Assembly: GCA_933228675.1 (NCBI GenBank)
Contig: OW121744.1
Coordinates: 59,346,928-59,410,927 of the forward strand
DNA from: Stomorhina lunata
Taxonomy: Eukaryota > Arthropoda > Insecta > Diptera > Rhiniidae
DNA: 64,000 bases
Direction: 5' to 3'
The notes beneath the pieces were generated by a model that was not told where the DNA came from, searched no databases, and saw nothing but the letters and a program-made list of their open reading frames with translations. Shown here piece by piece: positions 1-12,758 of this stretch (position 1 is its first letter; each line of letters starts with the position of its first letter). The translations under genes were made by a program, and so were the position numbers.

Positions 1-3
1 AAG

Positions 4-3000
4 TTTTTTTTTTTTTTTTTTTTTTTTTTAGGACCAGCACTCAGGGGATGACCCCTACTTATGCAATGCATTGTGTTGGAACTAGGAAAATAGGTTATGG
101 GAGGGTGGATAGATGGAGTAGTGTTTATGGACATTTGATTTGAACTTTCCTATATTGCAACTGGCAGGAAAAATTTCTGCGGGAAGTAAATTCCACATAC
201 GAACTGTACGGCTAAAGAATGAATTTTCTCTGTAGTGTGTTGTTCTGTCTACTGGCCAATCGACTACGAAGGGATGAGCTCTAACAGATAGACGTGTATT
301 GCGTAAAAAAATTCTAGTTTCGGGAACGAGTTCCCTGATTTCATTAGAGCACATTCCAAAGTAGTAACGATAGAACAGTGTGACACAACCCACATTGCGA
401 CGGTGCTCCAGTGAATCAATAGAGTTGGATACCCTACTGTCACCAATAAGCACCTTCGCCCTCTCCTGTACTCGGTCAAGAAGCTCCAAAATAGACTTTG
501 AAGCACCGGCCCATACATGAGAGTTGTATTCCATTTTCGGTCGGATATAGGTGGTATAAATAGTAAGGAGATCAGATGAAGTGAAGTATGTCTTGCACCG
601 TTTTAGAAAACCGAGACACTTGAATGCTTCTTTCGACACTTGAAAAATGTGTTCAGTCCACCGGACATCACATTGAATTCTCATGCCCAGAACATCAAGA
701 GTATCTGATTCCTCGATATTTTCACCACCCATTAATACAGATGAAGTAACATGATCCGCCGTGCGTTTATGCGTGAGCATACAACATTGAGTTTTCCGCG
801 CATTAAAATCGACTCTATTCGCACGACCCCATTCTGAGATTGCTTCTAAATCGCGGTTTAATGATTCATTCATGTTTTGCCTCATAGTACCAATCTCTAA
901 AGGGTTTGGTCTATGATTGAATGAATACGAATGGCAAATGTTACTATCATCTGCAAAAGAGTAGATAGGATTGGAAGTTTGACGTAGAAGGTCGTTTATA
1001 AAGATAAGAAATAGAGTAGGAGAAAGAACGGAGCCTTGCGGTACCCCTGAATTTAGCTTGAACTCGTTTGATGAGATCCCATCTACAACAACTCTTATAG
1101 TGCGATCTCTGAGGAAGCTCGATATAAATCGAGAGAAGATATTACCGACACCAAAAGCAATAAGTTTTGATAGAAGTGCTCCGTGCCACACTCTATCAAA
1201 CGCCTTGGAAATATCCAGAGCCACAACTTTACTTTCGCCAAAACGGTGTATTGAATGACACCATTTTTCCGAAAGGAAGGCTAGCAGGTCTCCCGTAGAG
1301 CGTCCCCTACGAAATCCATACTGGCGGTCGCTTAGTAGGTTGTTAGATTCCAGATATTTCACAAGATGGTGGTTTACCATACTCTCCAAAACTTTGGAGA
1401 GTGCAGAACAAATTGCTATTGGGCGGTAATTTTCAGGGTTGGTAGCCTCACCCTTTTTAGGGATTGGCGTTACATTAGCAACCTTCCAACACCGAGGAAA
1501 TGTACCAGCTTGGTACAAGGTGCTGAAAAGGTTGGCTAATGGACGCGAAAGCGTCGAACAGCACTGCTTCAAGACCAGTGCTGGAATGCCATCCGGCCCT
1601 GAAGACTTGTTTATGTTGAGATCTGCTAAAACCCTTTTTACAGCACGGGCGCGAAAGAATATCTTTGGCATAGTTACAGATACTCTTTCGAGCTCGGGCG
1701 GAGGTTGAGTGCTTTCCGGCAAGCGGGAATTGCTTGCAAATAATTCAGCTAAAAGGTTAGCTTTGTCAACCGGGTCAGTGAATGTTTGACCATTCTTTAA
1801 AAGAGAAGAAATTGAAGAACTAGCATTATTCTTAACTCTTTTAACGAATGACCAGAAACTCTTGCTGCCCCGAGGAGCAGCAAGAATTTTAGTACGAAAA
1901 CGCTGCTCGTACAGAGCTTTTTCACGTCTTAATACTTTGGCACATGTACGCCTTGCACGTTTGCGTTGCAAATCAGTAACTGGATTTTGGTTATTGCGCC
2001 AGTTTCTGAAAGCTTCCTCTCGGGATCTGACTGCTTGTTTGCACGTCTGATTAAACCAAGTTTTTACCTTTGGTTTAATCGAAATGTTTTTCACTGGGAT
2101 AAACATTTTCATTCCCAGCTTAATAACATTAGAAACCATTTCCGCCGAGGCATTGACATTACTGTCGAGGAAACACAGTTTCCAGTTAAAATGCCTATAG
2201 AATTCGTTGAGCTCTGCCCAACGACCTTTTTCGTATAGAAAAATTGAACGTTTCGTAGCTGTTTGCGAAATGCTGCGAAGTGAGGAGAGCGAAAAAGAGG
2301 CGGAAATGGTACAATGATCGGAATTTCCGAGAGGTGCAAGAACCTTTACTTCATACTTATCAGGGTGTGAAGTAAGGAAAAGGTCAAGGATGTTTTGTTG
2401 GTGCCCATCAACACATGGAATATGTGTTGGCTCATTCACCAGTTGCGCAAGGTGATTGTGCGCTGCAAATAACTCAACATATTGGCCTTCAGGAGTTGTG
2501 TGGCTCGAATGGCGAAGCCAGGACGAGTTGTGAACATTGAAATCACCAGCAATAACGATTTCACTGCTCGGACAACTCTCGAGGATCTTCGAAATTGAAT
2601 CGGAAAGGGCATCGAAGCCAGATAAAGTTGTGCCCCTTTCCGCGTTTGGACTTCTATAAAGAAACCCGAAGTACAAAAGATGCGCCCTGATTCTGAATTT
2701 AACCCAGAGACAGCTAAATTCGTTATCATGCGTGCCTAATGATTGCTGGCACTGGTACGCAACTTCATCGCGAATGTACATTGCAATGCCCCTATGAAGG
2801 TTAAAAAGGGATAGGAATTGATACCCAGGTATGTGAAAATCCTGTGGATCAGCATTTTCAGATACCTGGGTTTCAGATAAGGCGAAAACATCCGGCCGAT
2901 GGAGACAAATGTGTGCATAAACAGAGAAGAAATTCGCTCTTAGCCCACGTATGTTGCAGAAGTTTATGCTAAAACGATCTGCCATTGCAATATATTGAAA

Positions 3001-3012
3001 AAAACTAATCAA
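4..3012 (-). mobile_element. Non-LTR retrotransposon (LINE), CR1/L2-type group, near-intact copy
   Basis: On the minus strand a long ORF is followed by a short 3' UTR and a poly(A) tail, read on the plus strand as the T run at 4-29. This is the expected 3' end of a target-primed insertion. No ORF1 is visible upstream of the ORF (toward higher coordinates), so the copy is either 5' truncated just above ORF2 or belongs to a lineage that lacks a recognisable ORF1. The upper boundary is uncertain because an inverted repeat starts at about 3020. Broken relatives of the same family lie at 33541-33640, 33825-35765 and 40740-41640. The clade is inferred from the RT (KAFDRVWH) and C-terminal (MWNLLP) signatures and could be a neighbouring Jockey-superfamily clade. 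Confidence 0.85.
82..2985 (-). CDS. LINE ORF2: endonuclease plus reverse transcriptase
   Basis: The product is 967 residues without an internal stop. I chose the ATG at 2985 (MADRFSINF); the frame stays open nine codons further up only through a TTG. Residues about 1-225 are an exonuclease-endonuclease-phosphatase domain with its signature positions visible: N11, E38 (LSET), Y110 (YRSPN), GDFN at 147-150, D201 and SDH at 222-224. This domain nicks target DNA. The reverse transcriptase follows at roughly 470-740, with D591 in LDISKAFDRVW, GVPQGSVLSP, and FADD at 677-680, so the catalytic aspartates are present. The C-terminus carries the RMWNLLP region usual in CR1/L2-type proteins. Length fits an ORF2 of this class. 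All key residues are kept, so the copy is probably young and could encode active enzyme. Expression and mobility are not shown by sequence alone. Confidence 0.9.
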   Translation of the reverse strand: MADRFSINFCNIRGLRANFFSVYAHICLHRPDVFALSETQVSENADPQDFHIPGYQFLSLFNLHRGIAMYIRDEVAYQCQQSLGTHDNEFSCLWVKFRIRAHLLYFGFLYRSPNAERGTTLSGFDALSDSISKILESCPSSEIVIAGDFNVHNSSWLRHSSHTTPEGQYVELFAAHNHLAQLVNEPTHIPCVDGHQQNILDLFLTSHPDKYEVKVLAPLGNSDHCTISASFSLSSLRSISQTATKRSIFLYEKGRWAELNEFYRHFNWKLCFLDSNVNASAEMVSNVIKLGMKMFIPVKNISIKPKVKTWFNQTCKQAVRSREEAFRNWRNNQNPVTDLQRKRARRTCAKVLRREKALYEQRFRTKILAAPRGSKSFWSFVKRVKNNASSSISSLLKNGQTFTDPVDKANLLAELFASNSRLPESTQPPPELERVSVTMPKIFFRARAVKRVLADLNINKSSGPDGIPALVLKQCCSTLSRPLANLFSTLYQAGTFPRCWKVANVTPIPKKGEATNPENYRPIAICSALSKVLESMVNHHLVKYLESNNLLSDRQYGFRRGRSTGDLLAFLSEKWCHSIHRFGESKVVALDISKAFDRVWHGALLSKLIAFGVGNIFSRFISSFLRDRTIRVVVDGISSNEFKLNSGVPQGSVLSPTLFLIFINDLLRQTSNPIYSFADDSNICHSYSFNHRPNPLEIGTMRQNMNESLNRDLEAISEWGRANRVDFNARKTQCCMLTHKRTADHVTSSVLMGGENIEESDTLDVLGMRIQCDVRWTEHIFQVSKEAFKCLGFLKRCKTYFTSSDLLTIYTTYIRPKMEYNSHVWAGASKSILELLDRVQERAKVLIGDSRVSNSIDSLEHRRNVGCVTLFYRYYFGMCSNEIRELVPETRIFLRNTRLSVRAHPFVVDWPVDRTTHYRENSFFSRTVRMWNLLPAEIFPASCNIGKFKSNVHKHYSIYPPSHNLFS

Positions 3013-3019
3013 TTGTCTA

Positions 3020-3140
3020 TTTATAGTAAAAGTCTCAAAGATGTTAATTGTTGTCTGCGATACTAATTAATGGTCAGTGTTATGCCTTCACCATTAAATA
3101 GTTTGACAACAATTAAATCAGTGATACTTTTACTATAAAA
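3020..3140. repeat. Imperfect inverted repeat next to the LINE 5' side
   Basis: The arms at 3020-3055 and 3105-3140 are near reverse complements (TTTATAGTAAAAGT at the left outer edge, ACTTTTACTATAAA at the right, and TTGTTGTC/GACAACAA inside), with a spacer of about 50 bases. This could be a small MITE or a structured part of the LINE 5' UTR. I cannot decide which. Confidence 0.5.
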
Positions 3141-3540
3141 AGGAAAAGGAAAGAAAACACAATGACAATTGCTAAAAGGGCCATAAAAGCCCTGATCTGG
3201 TCATTGTTATGGCTAGGTGCCAACACTGATATATTTTTGTTGAAGTTAGGTTGTTGATGTAATGATATTAATGTTTGTAATGATGAGTGATGTTTTGTAG
3301 ATTTGTTTGTTGTTGTAATAGAGTTATTGTGTTTGTTGTATTAAAAATAAAATAAGAGAAAAACTGGTTTGGAGAGTTTGTTTATTGTTGGATGTTATTA
3401 ATTTTGTGTTATTTCCACTGTTTGAGTTTATTGTTTGATTTTTAATTATTTCAATTTTTTGTTATTTTGGTTTTAATGTTAATATGTTTTTTTTTTTTTA
3501 TTTATTTATTTTATTGCACGCGTTTAATTTATTAATTATA
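3141..3540. other. Unassigned AT-rich stretch with a hairpin
   Basis: No ORF or known repeat is recognised. CAATGAC at 3160-3166 pairs with GTCATTG at 3200-3206, and a second GGGC/GCCC stem lies inside, so the segment can fold into a hairpin. It may be LINE 5' UTR. The rest is low-complexity T-rich DNA. Confidence 0.35.
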
Positions 3541-4266
3541 TATGTAACGCATGGAAATATTTGTATTAGACCCACCTTTTAGTATACCAATAGGCTTAGA
3601 ATAACTTTCTGAGTCGATTTAGCGATGTCCGTCTGGCTGGCTGGCTGGACCCCCATGTAAACCTTTTAATCAAACTACAGGTCGCAGTTATGATGATAAT
3701 TGAAATTTGGCACAGATCATTTTTTTGATAATGGGACCATGGCTATTGAAATTCGTCAAAATCGGTCCATTATTTATGATACCTCCCATAGGTCCCACTT
3801 CCCGGAATTAATATATTGGCCACAAATATCAATATTTTTTCATGAAATTTAAATAAAATACTACATATGTAAACTAAAATCTCTGTACCAAATTTGTTGA
3901 AATCGGTCCACATTTGACCATATCTGCCATACAAACTTTTCTTTAAAAACGCACTAAAAGAGACAAAAATCACTAAAACGCTGGTAAATCTAAAGATATT
4001 GATAATTTTAAGTTTCTTTTTTGCATATATAATTTTTGTATCAACTGAAATCAATTTTCGAGATAATCGGTCCACATTTGACCCTAGCTCTCATATATGT
4101 CAAATTGACAAAAACAGCTTAAATATATAAGTTTTGAGAAAATGTTTGTGTGATGGCAAAATTTAGCAAATATTAACCTTTATACAGGAAAAAGAACACC
4201 TTTGACCATAATGGTGAAGGGTATCGTATGGTCGGTCTTGACCGACTATAGCACTTTCTTACTTGT
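3541..4266 (+). mobile_element. DINE-1-like element, family A, copy 1
   Basis: It shares ordered blocks with the other family A copies: ATGTAACGCAT, AGACCCACCTTTTAGTATA, GAGTCGATTTAGCGATGTCC, a short GTCTGGCTGG (GTCY-type) tract, CATGTAAACC, ACCCTAGCTCTCATAT, then a 3' hairpin (GTCGG...CCGAC) and the end CTTTCTTACTTGT. GTCY microsatellites, terminal structure and AT-rich bodies are known of DINE-1, a non-autonomous Helitron-derived family of flies. The first 60 or so bases seen in copy 19371-20169 are missing. No coding capacity. The next element begins directly at 4267. Confidence 0.65.
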
Positions 4267-5235
<969 letters not shown>

Positions 5236-6364
5236 TATAAACTTAATATTTAAGGGGTTACCTTTCCCTTTGTAGCCACTAGTGTTTAACTTTTATCTTT
5301 TTTAAAAATTATTATAATAGACCTTATATTACTGAAAACCAATTTTCTAAAACCTAGTCACCTTAATCTTGTAGGTATATAAATTAGTTTATTCTATAAT
5401 CTTCATCATGAAACTATTGGAACTAAAAATTTAAATTTAAATTTTAAATTATTTCCATCTTGTACAACTTTGTTTAACAATTTCCTAAATTCCTTCCAAT
5501 TAAGATTTTTGATTCTGACGACGCGACATGCTCTTGTCCGTCTGAAGGCTGTCATTACCTGATTATAAATTCGTTCATACAAGTGTCAAAAATCATTTTA
5601 AAGTGTCAGTAGCCGCCATAAAGAGTCAAATTGTTTAATTGATTTGGACATTATAATAGTTTATTAACACTTTGGGTGCTTTCAACTGATGGCATATTTT
5701 CTTTTGGCAAATACATTGTAGTCGTTTAGACAAACCAAAAAAAAAAAAAACTTTATTAAGAAAATCTGAAAAATATGGAAAACTATTAAATAAAATAAAT
5801 AAACAAGAGGCCAAATTGTTTATTTCATTTGTCTGCTTAGTTTTTGCAAGGCGGCATTTTGGCTAAATTTTTAAGATTTTTTTTTGGCTGAAATAAATTT
5901 AAATAGAATTTGAAAAATTTCAATTTATTCACAATTAATTTTTCACGTTCAATTACTTTTTGTTGGCCTCACGTTGCAATTGCATTTTTTGGATTTTCGA
6001 TTATTATCCAAATGAGTCAGTCGGCAGACAAAAGTGTTGAAATTTGTGTGAAATTTTTCAATTTTTACACTTGAAAAGTTTTCATGGTAATTTTAATTTT
6101 ACAGCTGTTTGAGAGTAATACAGTTGAGGTTTTGTGTCGTTAGGGGATAAAATTTTGCTTTTTAATAGAGATCGAAGGAAAAAAGTACTTTTTAGTTTAT
6201 GCAGATCTAAGTATGAATAGTTAACAAAAATGTGGTAAATTAATTTAACAAACAAATTTTCTCACAATATATTCTTAAGATGTGTAATGCAGTTTTATTT
6301 TTCAGCTGAGGTATGCCAAGTCTGCCCAGGTTCATCAAATCAAAGGTCTGCTTGCTTTAATATC
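5236..6364. other. Unassigned AT-rich DNA
   Basis: I see no convincing coding region, RNA gene or repeat family here. It contains scattered poly(A) and poly(T) runs. Confidence 0.5.
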
Positions 6365-9235
6365 TTTTTTATCAAAATTTTTAAACACGAATTTTTTCTA
6401 TGGAAAATTTGTTTATCATAAATATTTCTATAGAAAAATTTTTTTATCAAAAATTTTTCTATAGAAAATATTTTTATCAAAAATTTTTCTATAGAAAATT
6501 TTTAATCAAAAATTTTTCTATAGAAACTTTTTTTTATGAAAAATTTTTCTACAGAAAATTTTTTTACCAAAAATTTTTCTATAGAAAATTTTTTTACCAA
6601 AAATTTTTCTATAGAAAATTTTTTCATCAAAAATTTTTCTATAGAATCTTTTTCTTATGAAAAATTTTTCTATAGAACATTTTTTTACCAAAAATTTTTC
6701 TATAGAAAATTTTTTTATCAAAAATTTTTCTATAGAAAATTTTTTTATCAAAAATTTTTCTATAGAAAACTTTTTGTCAAAATTTTTTCTATAAAAAAAT
6801 TTGTTTATAAAAAATTTTTCGATAGAAAATTTTTTAATCAAAAAATTTTTCTTTAAAAAATTTTTTATCAAAAATTTTTTTATAGAAAAATTTTCTATAG
6901 AAAATTTTTTTATAGAAAATTTTTCGATAGAAAATTTTTTTACCAAAAATATTTCTATAGAAAATTTGTTTATCCAAAATTTTTCTATAGAAAATTTGTT
7001 TATCAAAAATTTTTCTAAAGAAAATTTTTTTTATCAAAAATGTTTCTATCGAAAAATTTTCTACAGAAAAATTGTTGATAAAAATTTTTTTTATAGAAAA
7101 ATTTGGGATAAACATTAGAACATTTTTTTATCAAAAATTTTTCTATAGAATTTTTTTTTATCAAAGATTTTTATATAAAAACTTTTTTGTCAAAAATTTT
7201 TCTATAGAAAATTTTTTCTATAGAAAATTTTTCAATAGAAAATTTTTTTATTCCAAAATTTTTTTTATAGAAAATTTTTTTATCAAAAATCTTTCTATCG
7301 AAAATTTCTTTATTTTTTTTTCAAAAATTTTATTTTAGAAAATTTTTTTATCAAAAATTTTCTATAGAAAATTTTTCTTTAGAAAATTCTTTTTATTAAA
7401 AATTATATATATATAAAATTTTTTTTATCAAAAATTTTTCTATAGGCAATTTTTTTATCAAAAATTTTTCTATAGAAAACTTTTTTATCAAAAATTTTTA
7501 TATAGAAAACTTTTTTATCAAAAATTTTTCTATAGAAAACTTTTTTATCAAAAATTTTTGTATAGAAAATTTTTTTTATCAATAATTTTTCTATAGAAAA
7601 ATTCTATCGAAAAATTTTTTATAAAAATTTTTTTTTATCAAAAATTTTTCAATCAAAAATTTTTTTATCAAAAATTTTTCTAAAGAACATTCTTTTTTAT
7701 CAAAAATGGTTTTATGAAAAATTTTTCCATTGAAAATTTTTTATCAAAAATTTTTTTGTCAAACATTTTTTTATCTTAAATTTTTCCATAGAAAATTTTT
7801 TTATAAAAAATTTTTCAATGGAGAATTTTTTTATTAAAAATTTTTCTATAGAATAGAAAATAGAATCTATAGAATTTTTCTATAGAAAATATTTTTATCA
7901 AAAATTTTTCTATAGAAAATTTTTTTATCAAAAATTTTTCTATAGAAAATTTTTTTATCAAAAATTTTTTTATGCAAAATTTGTCTATCAAAAATTTTTC
8001 TATAGAAAATTTGTTTATCAAAAATTTTTCTGTAGAAGATTTTTTTATCAAAAATGTTTCTATCGAAAAATTTTTTATAAAAAAATTTTCTATAGAAAAA
8101 TTTTTGATAAAAAGTTTTTTCATAGAAAAATTTGGGATAAACAATAGAACATTTTTTTTATCAAAAATTTTTCTATACAAATTTTTTTTATCAAAAATGT
8201 TTCTATAGAAAATTTTTTTATCATAATGTTTCTATCGAAAAATTTTTTATAAAAATGTTTTCTATAGAAAAATTTTTGATAAAATTTTTTTTTTGGAAAA
8301 ATTTGGGATAAACAATAGAACATTTTTTTTATCAAAAATGTTTCTATAGAAATTTTTTTTATCAAAAATTTTTCTATAGAATATTTTTTTTAGCAAAAAT
8401 TTTTTATAGATAATTTTTCTTTAGAAAATTCTTTTTATTAAAAATTATATATATAAAATTTTTTTTATCAAAAATGTTTCTATAGAAAATTGTTTTATCA
8501 AAAATTTTTCTATAGAAATTTTTTTTATGAAAAATTTTTCTATAGAAAATTTTTTATTAAAAATTTTTCTATAGGAAATTTTTTTATGAAAAATTTTTCT
8601 ATAGAAAGTTTTTTTATGAAAAATTTTTGTATAGAAAATTTTTTTGTGAAAAATTTTTCTATAGAAAATTTTTTTATGAAAAATTTTTCTATAGAAATTT
8701 TTTTTATGAAAAATTTTTCTATAGAAAGTTTTTTTATGAAAAATTTTTGTATAGAAAATTTGTTTGTGAAAAATTTTTCTATAGAAAATTTTTTTATGAA
8801 AAATTTTTCTATAGAAAATTTTTTTATGAAAAATTTTTCTATAGAACATTTTTTTAAATAAAAATTTTTCTATAGAAAATTTTTTTATTAAAAATTTTTC
8901 TACAGAAAATTTTTTCATCAAAAATGTTTTTATAGAAAATTTTTTCATCAAAAATGTTTCTATAGAAAATTTTTTTATTAAAAATTTTTCTACAAAAAAA
9001 TTTTTTTATCAAACATTTTTCTATAGAAATTTTTTTTGATCAAAAATTTTTTAAAGAAAAATATTTCTATCGAAAATTTTTCTATTGAAAATTTTTTTTA
9101 TCAAAAATTTTTCTATAGAAAATTTTTTTATCAAAAATTTTGCTACAGATTTTTTTTTTTTAATTTTGTTATAGAAATTTCTTTTATCATAAGTTTTTTT
9201 ACATCAAAAGTTTTTTTTTAGAAAATTTTACTGAA
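6365..9235. repeat. 30-bp minisatellite array built on a CTATAG near-palindrome
   Basis: Roughly 95 units of about 30 bases contain TTTTTCTATAGAAAATTT plus a spacer ATCAAAA or ATGAAAA. Variants cluster: ATGA-type units dominate 8520-8840. A four-unit, 120-bp higher-order repeat is visible (ATAGAAAGTT at 8601 and 8721). A composite block containing TTTGGGATAAACA recurs near 7100, 8130 and 8300, and a stretch around 7040-7440 resembles 8070-8470 about 1.03 kb away. Decayed units continue to about 9470. All open frames here (KFFYRK/KIFYRK repeats) are periodicity artefacts. No terminal repeats of a carrier transposon were found. Confidence 0.95.
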
Positions 9236-9470
9236 GAAATAAATTTCTATCTAAAATTTCTGTATAGAAAAATATTTTTACCGAATGGTTTCGGTAAAAA
9301 ATTTTTTTTGGGAAAATTGGTGATACATTTTTCTTCAGAGATTTAAAAAAAAAAAATAAAAATTTTTATAGAAAAATTATCGAAGAAAAATATTTTTATA
9401 AAAAAGGTTTGTATCGAAAATAGCTAAAAAATATTTCTTTATCTAAAAATTCTTTAATATTCAAATTTAT

Positions 9471-10058
9471 TTCTGTTTTGAAAACATTCCCAACTCGGTT
9501 ACATTAATTTCAGACAATGTTTACAATAATAATAGTGTCGTGGCAACAATATTTGAAATTATATTTCTATGTTCTCTCGAACCATATATTTTGTTGTTAT
9601 AAATTGGATTTTAATTTTGTTTCTTATAGATTTTGTTTTTATATTTTCTTTAAAAAAGCGATGCCAACCGGCTATGCTAACATCCAAATTCCAATTGAAT
9701 GCTTTTATTACTCATTTTTACGAATTCTATTAATGATCGTGATATTTACGAAAACTACAAAAAGTCATCGGCTTCTAGTGGTATGAAATGCCTACGCCGG
9801 ATTATAAGGCCTTGAATATGGTTATATTATTTGGCATCGCTAAAGCATACACATCAAGAGTATTGAATTGGTGCAAAAGCATTTTATTTTATTTACGAGG
9901 CCTTGAACGGAACTCATTCGTACTAAAATTTATAAAGCTACCAACTTTGAAAAGCCGTCGAGTAATGCTTGTTGTCTTACTTTTACATTCATTAATTTGC
10001 GGGGACGTTATCGTAATTGTAAAAATAAAATTTATGGTATTTTCTTCTCTAACAAAAA
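9471..10058. other. Unassigned DNA with small open frames
   Basis: Two adjoining plus-strand open frames lie at 9517-9786 and 9788-10066. Neither resembles a family I recognise, and composition is no different from the surrounding AT-rich DNA. I do not call them genes. Confidence 0.4.
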
Positions 10059-10726
10059 ACAAGTAAGAAAGTGCTATAGTCGGTCAAGTCCGACCATACG
10101 ATACCCTTCACCACTAAAGTCAAAGGTGTTTTTTTTCCTGTATAAAGACAAATATTTGCAAAATTTTGCCATCCTACAAAATTTTTCCCAAAACCTTTAT
10201 ATTTAAACTGTTTCCATCATTAAGACTTATTTGAGAGCTAGGGTCAAATCTCGACCGATTATTTTGAAACTTGGAAATTGATTACAGTTGTTACAAAAAT
10301 TATCTATGCAAAAAATAAATTTAAAGTTCCCATTATCTTCAGAAATTGTAAATTTGGAACAGTAATTTAGGTTTGCATAAGCAGTATTTGTTTTAAATTT
10401 CATGAAAAAATATTGATATTTGTGGACAATATATCAATTCCGGGAAGAGAGACCTATGGGAGCTACCATTAAAATTGGACCGATTTTGACGAATTTCAAC
10501 AGCCAAATTTCATCAAATTATCTTTAGAATTGCGATCTGTACTTTGATTACATGGTTTACGGGGGGGTCCAGGCGGACGGACTGACATCGCAAAATCAAC
10601 TCAGAAAGTGTTTCGAAGCCTATTGGTATATTAAGAGGTGGGTGTAAAACAAATATTTCTATGCGTTACATACATCAGCACAAACTTATAATAACCTTTC
10701 CACCTATGGTGGAGAAGGGTATAAAA
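10059..10726 (-). mobile_element. DINE-1-like element, family A, copy 2
   Basis: Read on the plus strand it begins ACAAGTAAGAAAGTGCTATA followed by the hairpin GTCGG...CCGAC, then TACCCTTCACCACT. It ends with GACGGACTGACATCGC, CTATGCGTTACATACATCAG and the palindromic-like end CCACCTATGGTGG next to GGGTATAAAA. Both termini are present, giving a copy of about 670 bases. Confidence 0.65.
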
Positions 10727-10976
10727 AACTCCGAAGCTACTCAATGGATTTTTAATGTTGACGACTTTAAATAAAGCTACTTTAGTGCTATTTTATACTC
10801 TAGTAAATTTCTTAAAATAATTTAATTCTCAATGGTTAAAATTTGGATAAAACCAAAAATACTCCCAATTTTTCCCATAAAAAAAGTTTAACACTTTGTA
10901 GGCGGATGCGGCACGTGTTCCCCTTATGCAATTTTGAAAAACATTTGCACAGCCTGTTTTTATGTTTCTTCTTCTA
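10727..10976. other. Unassigned DNA between repeats
   Basis: No coding region or repeat is recognised apart from a TTCTTC-rich tract at the right edge, which adjoins the Helitron start. Confidence 0.4.
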
Positions 10977-11144
10977 TCTTCTTCTTCTATATCTGTAAAA
11001 AAATCTCCGCGTCTGTTTGTCTGTTTGTATGTTGTTTGTTGGGAAGGATCTCCGAAGCTAGCAGACCGATTTTGCTCAAATTTTGACAGTGTAGTATGGT
11101 GGGGCCGGTGGTGACTATAGGCTAATTTTTTTTCGAAATCGTAA

Positions 11145-12758
11145 GTGGGTGTGACCCCTCCCATATAAATACAGGCAAAAGATAGGTCCGATTTTTCTGA
11201 AATTTTGACAGTATGTTAAGGTGTGATCGGTGGTTAAAATAGGCTAATTTTTTTTTTCGAAATCTCAAGTGGGCGTGACCCCTCCCATATAACTCATATA
11301 TTAAAAATGACAAATATGAATGACCGAGTGGCCCGATTTTTCTGAAATTTTGACAATATGGTAAGGTGTGATCGGTGGTTAAAATAGGCTAATTTTTTTT
11401 TGTCGAAATATCAAGTGGGCGTGACCCCTCCCATATAACTCATATATTAAAAATGACAAATATGAATGACCGAGTGGCCCGATTTTTCTGAAATTTTGAC
11501 AATATGGTAAGGTGTGATCGGTGGTTAAAATAGGCTAATTTTTTTTTGTCGAAATATCAAGTGGGCGTGACCCCTCCCATATAACTCATATATTAAAAAT
11601 GACAAATATGAATGACCGAGTGGCCCGATTTTTCTGAAATTTTGACAATATGGTAAGCTGTGATCGGTGGTTAAAATAGGCTAATTTTTTTTTGTCGAAA
11701 TATCAAGTGGGCGTGACCCCTCCCATATAACTCATATATTAAAAATGACAAATATGAATGACCGAGCGGTCGGGCCACCTTTCTGAAATTTTGACAATAT
11801 GGTAAGTTGTGATCGGTGGTTAAAATAGGCTAATTTTTTTTTGTCGAAATATCAAGTGGGCGTGACCCCTCCCATATAACTCATATATTAAAAATGACAA
11901 ATATGGATGACCGAGCGGTCGGGCCACCTTTCTGAAATTTTGACAGTATGGTAAGGTGTGATCGGTGGTTAAAATAGGCCAGATTTTTTTTCAAATCTCA
12001 TGTGGGCGTGACCCCTCCCATATAAGTCAGATTTTAAAACATATAAGTATGGATGATCAAACCGACAGAATTTTTGAAATTTATACAGTGGGGTAAGGTG
12101 TGACCGGTGGTTAAAATAGCCTAGGTTTTTTTCTGAAATCTCAAGTGGGCGTGACCCCTCCCATATAAGTCAGATTTTAAAAATTACAAATATGGATGAT
12201 CAAACCGACCGATTTTTCTGAAATTAAGACAGTGGTGTAAGGTGTGACCGGTGGTTAAAATAGTCTAAGTTTTTTTCTGAAATCTCAAGTGGGCGTGACC
12301 CCTCCCATATAAGTAAAATATTGAAAATGACAAACATGGATGACCTAGCGGCCCAATTTCTCTATAATTTTGACAGTATGGTAAGGTGTGACCGGTGCTT
12401 AAAGTAGGCAAGGGTTTTTTTTCAGAAATCTCAAGTGGGCGTGACCCCTCCCATATAACTCATATATTAAAAATGACAAATATAGATGACCGAGCGACCG
12501 ATTTTTTCGAAATTATGACAGTATGTTAAGGTGTAACCGGTGTATAAACTAGGTCAGTTTTTTTTTTGAAATATCAAGTGGGCGTGACCCCTCCCATATA
12601 AGTAAAATATTAAAAATGACAAACATGGATGACCGAGTCGAACGATTTTTCTTTAATTTTTACAGTATAAAAGAAGCTACCGGTGGGTAAGTTTTTTTTT
12701 TTTTTTGGAAATCTCAAATGGGCGTGACCCCTCCCAAATAAGTCATATATTAAAAATG
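11145..12758. repeat. About twelve 146-bp tandem repeats inside the Helitron
   Basis: The phrase GTGGGCGTGACCCCTCCC, with small variants, starts at 11145, 11269, 11415, 11561, 11707, 11856, 12002, 12145, 12289, 12435, 12578 and 12718. Spacing is 140-149 bases after a first unit of 124. Units 3-6 are almost identical and outer units are more diverged, as expected if the array grows from its centre. Each unit contains GATTTTTCTGAAATTTTGACA and GGTGTGATCGGTGGTTAAAA, which resemble the element's own 5' block. Confidence 0.95.

Noticed and set aside
1058..2339. Several 60-100 codon frames on either strand within the first 3 kb
   Set aside because: They are shadows of the long LINE ORF2 on the minus strand.
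2986..3012. Upstream start of the LINE ORF at 3012
   Set aside because: The first codon there is TTG; the ATG at 2985 directly precedes the endonuclease domain and is the more credible eukaryotic start.
6400..8951. Several open frames of 76-168 codons rich in KFFYRK and KIFYRK on both strands
   Set aside because: They follow the 30-bp period of the minisatellite (a multiple of three), so all frames stay open by repetition. No domain or composition suggests a real protein.
9517..10066. Two adjoining plus-strand frames as a host gene
   Set aside because: No recognisable domain, no splice or codon signal I can defend, and the second frame runs into a DINE-like element.
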